Shown piece after piece: positions 58,537 to 58,607 of a stretch of 58,607 bases of DNA. Numbering within the stretch: position 1 is the first letter of the stretch; every line of letters begins with the position of its first letter. A program made the translations under genes and the position numbers. The stretch covers positions 1-58,607 of the forward strand of contig NZ_JBDJAW010000045.1 of assembly GCF_039649665.1 (NCBI RefSeq), in the 5' to 3' direction. The DNA comes from Microbispora sp. ZYX-F-249. GTDB taxonomy: Bacteria > Actinomycetota > Actinomycetes > Streptosporangiales > Streptosporangiaceae. The notes beneath the pieces were generated by a model that ran no database searches, was not told where the DNA came from, and worked only from the letters and a program-made list of their open reading frames with translations.

Positions 58537-58607
58537 TCAGACTCGCAACGGCCGGGCTCCCGCCTGGTGGTGGTAGGTGAAGGCCCAGCGGTCTTTGCCG
58601 ACCTTGC
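58537..58607 (-). CDS. Partial HNH-endonuclease-like C-terminus running off the window
   Basis: The minus-strand frame entering at the window end reads KVGKDRWAFTYHHQAGAR and ends at TGA 58539-58537. The 32 bases 58576-58607 repeat 58259-58290 with one difference, so the fragment at 58220 derives from this gene or a close copy. The bulk of the gene lies beyond the window; family assignment rests on the remnant and is tentative. Confidence 0.45.
   Translation of the reverse strand, partial: KVGKDRWAFTYHHQAGARPLRV

Overview
The window is about 58.6 kb of very GC-rich DNA in which every recognisable gene is actinobacterial. It carries a WhiB regulator, coenzyme F420 genes (fbiA, fbiB, fbiC), DUF3499, DUF5719, DUF5941-like, DUF6114 and DUF6230 proteins, frequent GTG/TTG starts, and several starts preceded only by a TANNNT hexamer (leaderless transcripts). 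The order whiB - DUF3499 - phosphomannomutase - SIS isomerase - adenosylhomocysteinase, with fbiAB nearby, resembles the Mycobacterium/Streptomyces chromosomal core. The mix of surface-glycan genes suggests a Streptosporangiales-type filamentous actinomycete. The taxon is inferred, not proven. No tRNA, rRNA, CRISPR array, prophage or intact insertion sequence was seen.

Region by region. (1) 63-4436: a membrane protein, a CTP-type nucleotidyltransferase, a glycerol-1-phosphate-dehydrogenase-like enzyme, a CDP-alcohol phosphotransferase with an altered active site, and a GT2 glycosyltransferase. Together they look like a route to a CDP-activated polyol for an envelope lipid or polymer. (2) 4601-11856: a NaChBac-like channel, an acetoacetate-decarboxylase-like protein, an ECF42 sigma factor with its DGPF partner, a NarL-type two-component system and two small membrane proteins. 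(3) 11864-31594: a surface-glycan island with GT4 and GT2 enzymes, two GT-C membrane glycosyltransferases, an acyltransferase with a 480-residue disordered head, an LCP ligase, two LPG-synthase-type membrane proteins, a methyltransferase and a sugar-1-phosphate nucleotidyltransferase. Embedded in it are two adjacent genes that each encode two FtsX-type extracellular domains without the permease; this is the most unusual system in the window.

(4) 31615-40812: an AlkA-like glycosylase, a small secreted protein, FbiC, a lipoprotein, a solute-binding/VWA protein and fbiAB, which supply most of the F420 pathway. (5) 40984-56852: a Gln/Pro-rich membrane protein, WhiB, a giant GT2/membrane protein with its DUF5719 partner, a degenerate metallopeptidase-like protein, DUF3499, phosphomannomutase, a Trm112-like protein, a PGI/PMI-like SIS protein, a CDF transporter, the DUF6230/DUF6114 pair, a MerR regulator and adenosylhomocysteinase. 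(6) 56916-58607: a second, short-form adenosylhomocysteinase and then two HNH-endonuclease-like tails, one a remnant and one running off the end.

Recurring small-scale structure includes four tandem repeats with a unit of exactly 15 bp, two short leader ORFs joined to the next gene by GTGA overlaps, convergent genes with overlapping 3' ends, and several hairpins or palindromes next to starts.
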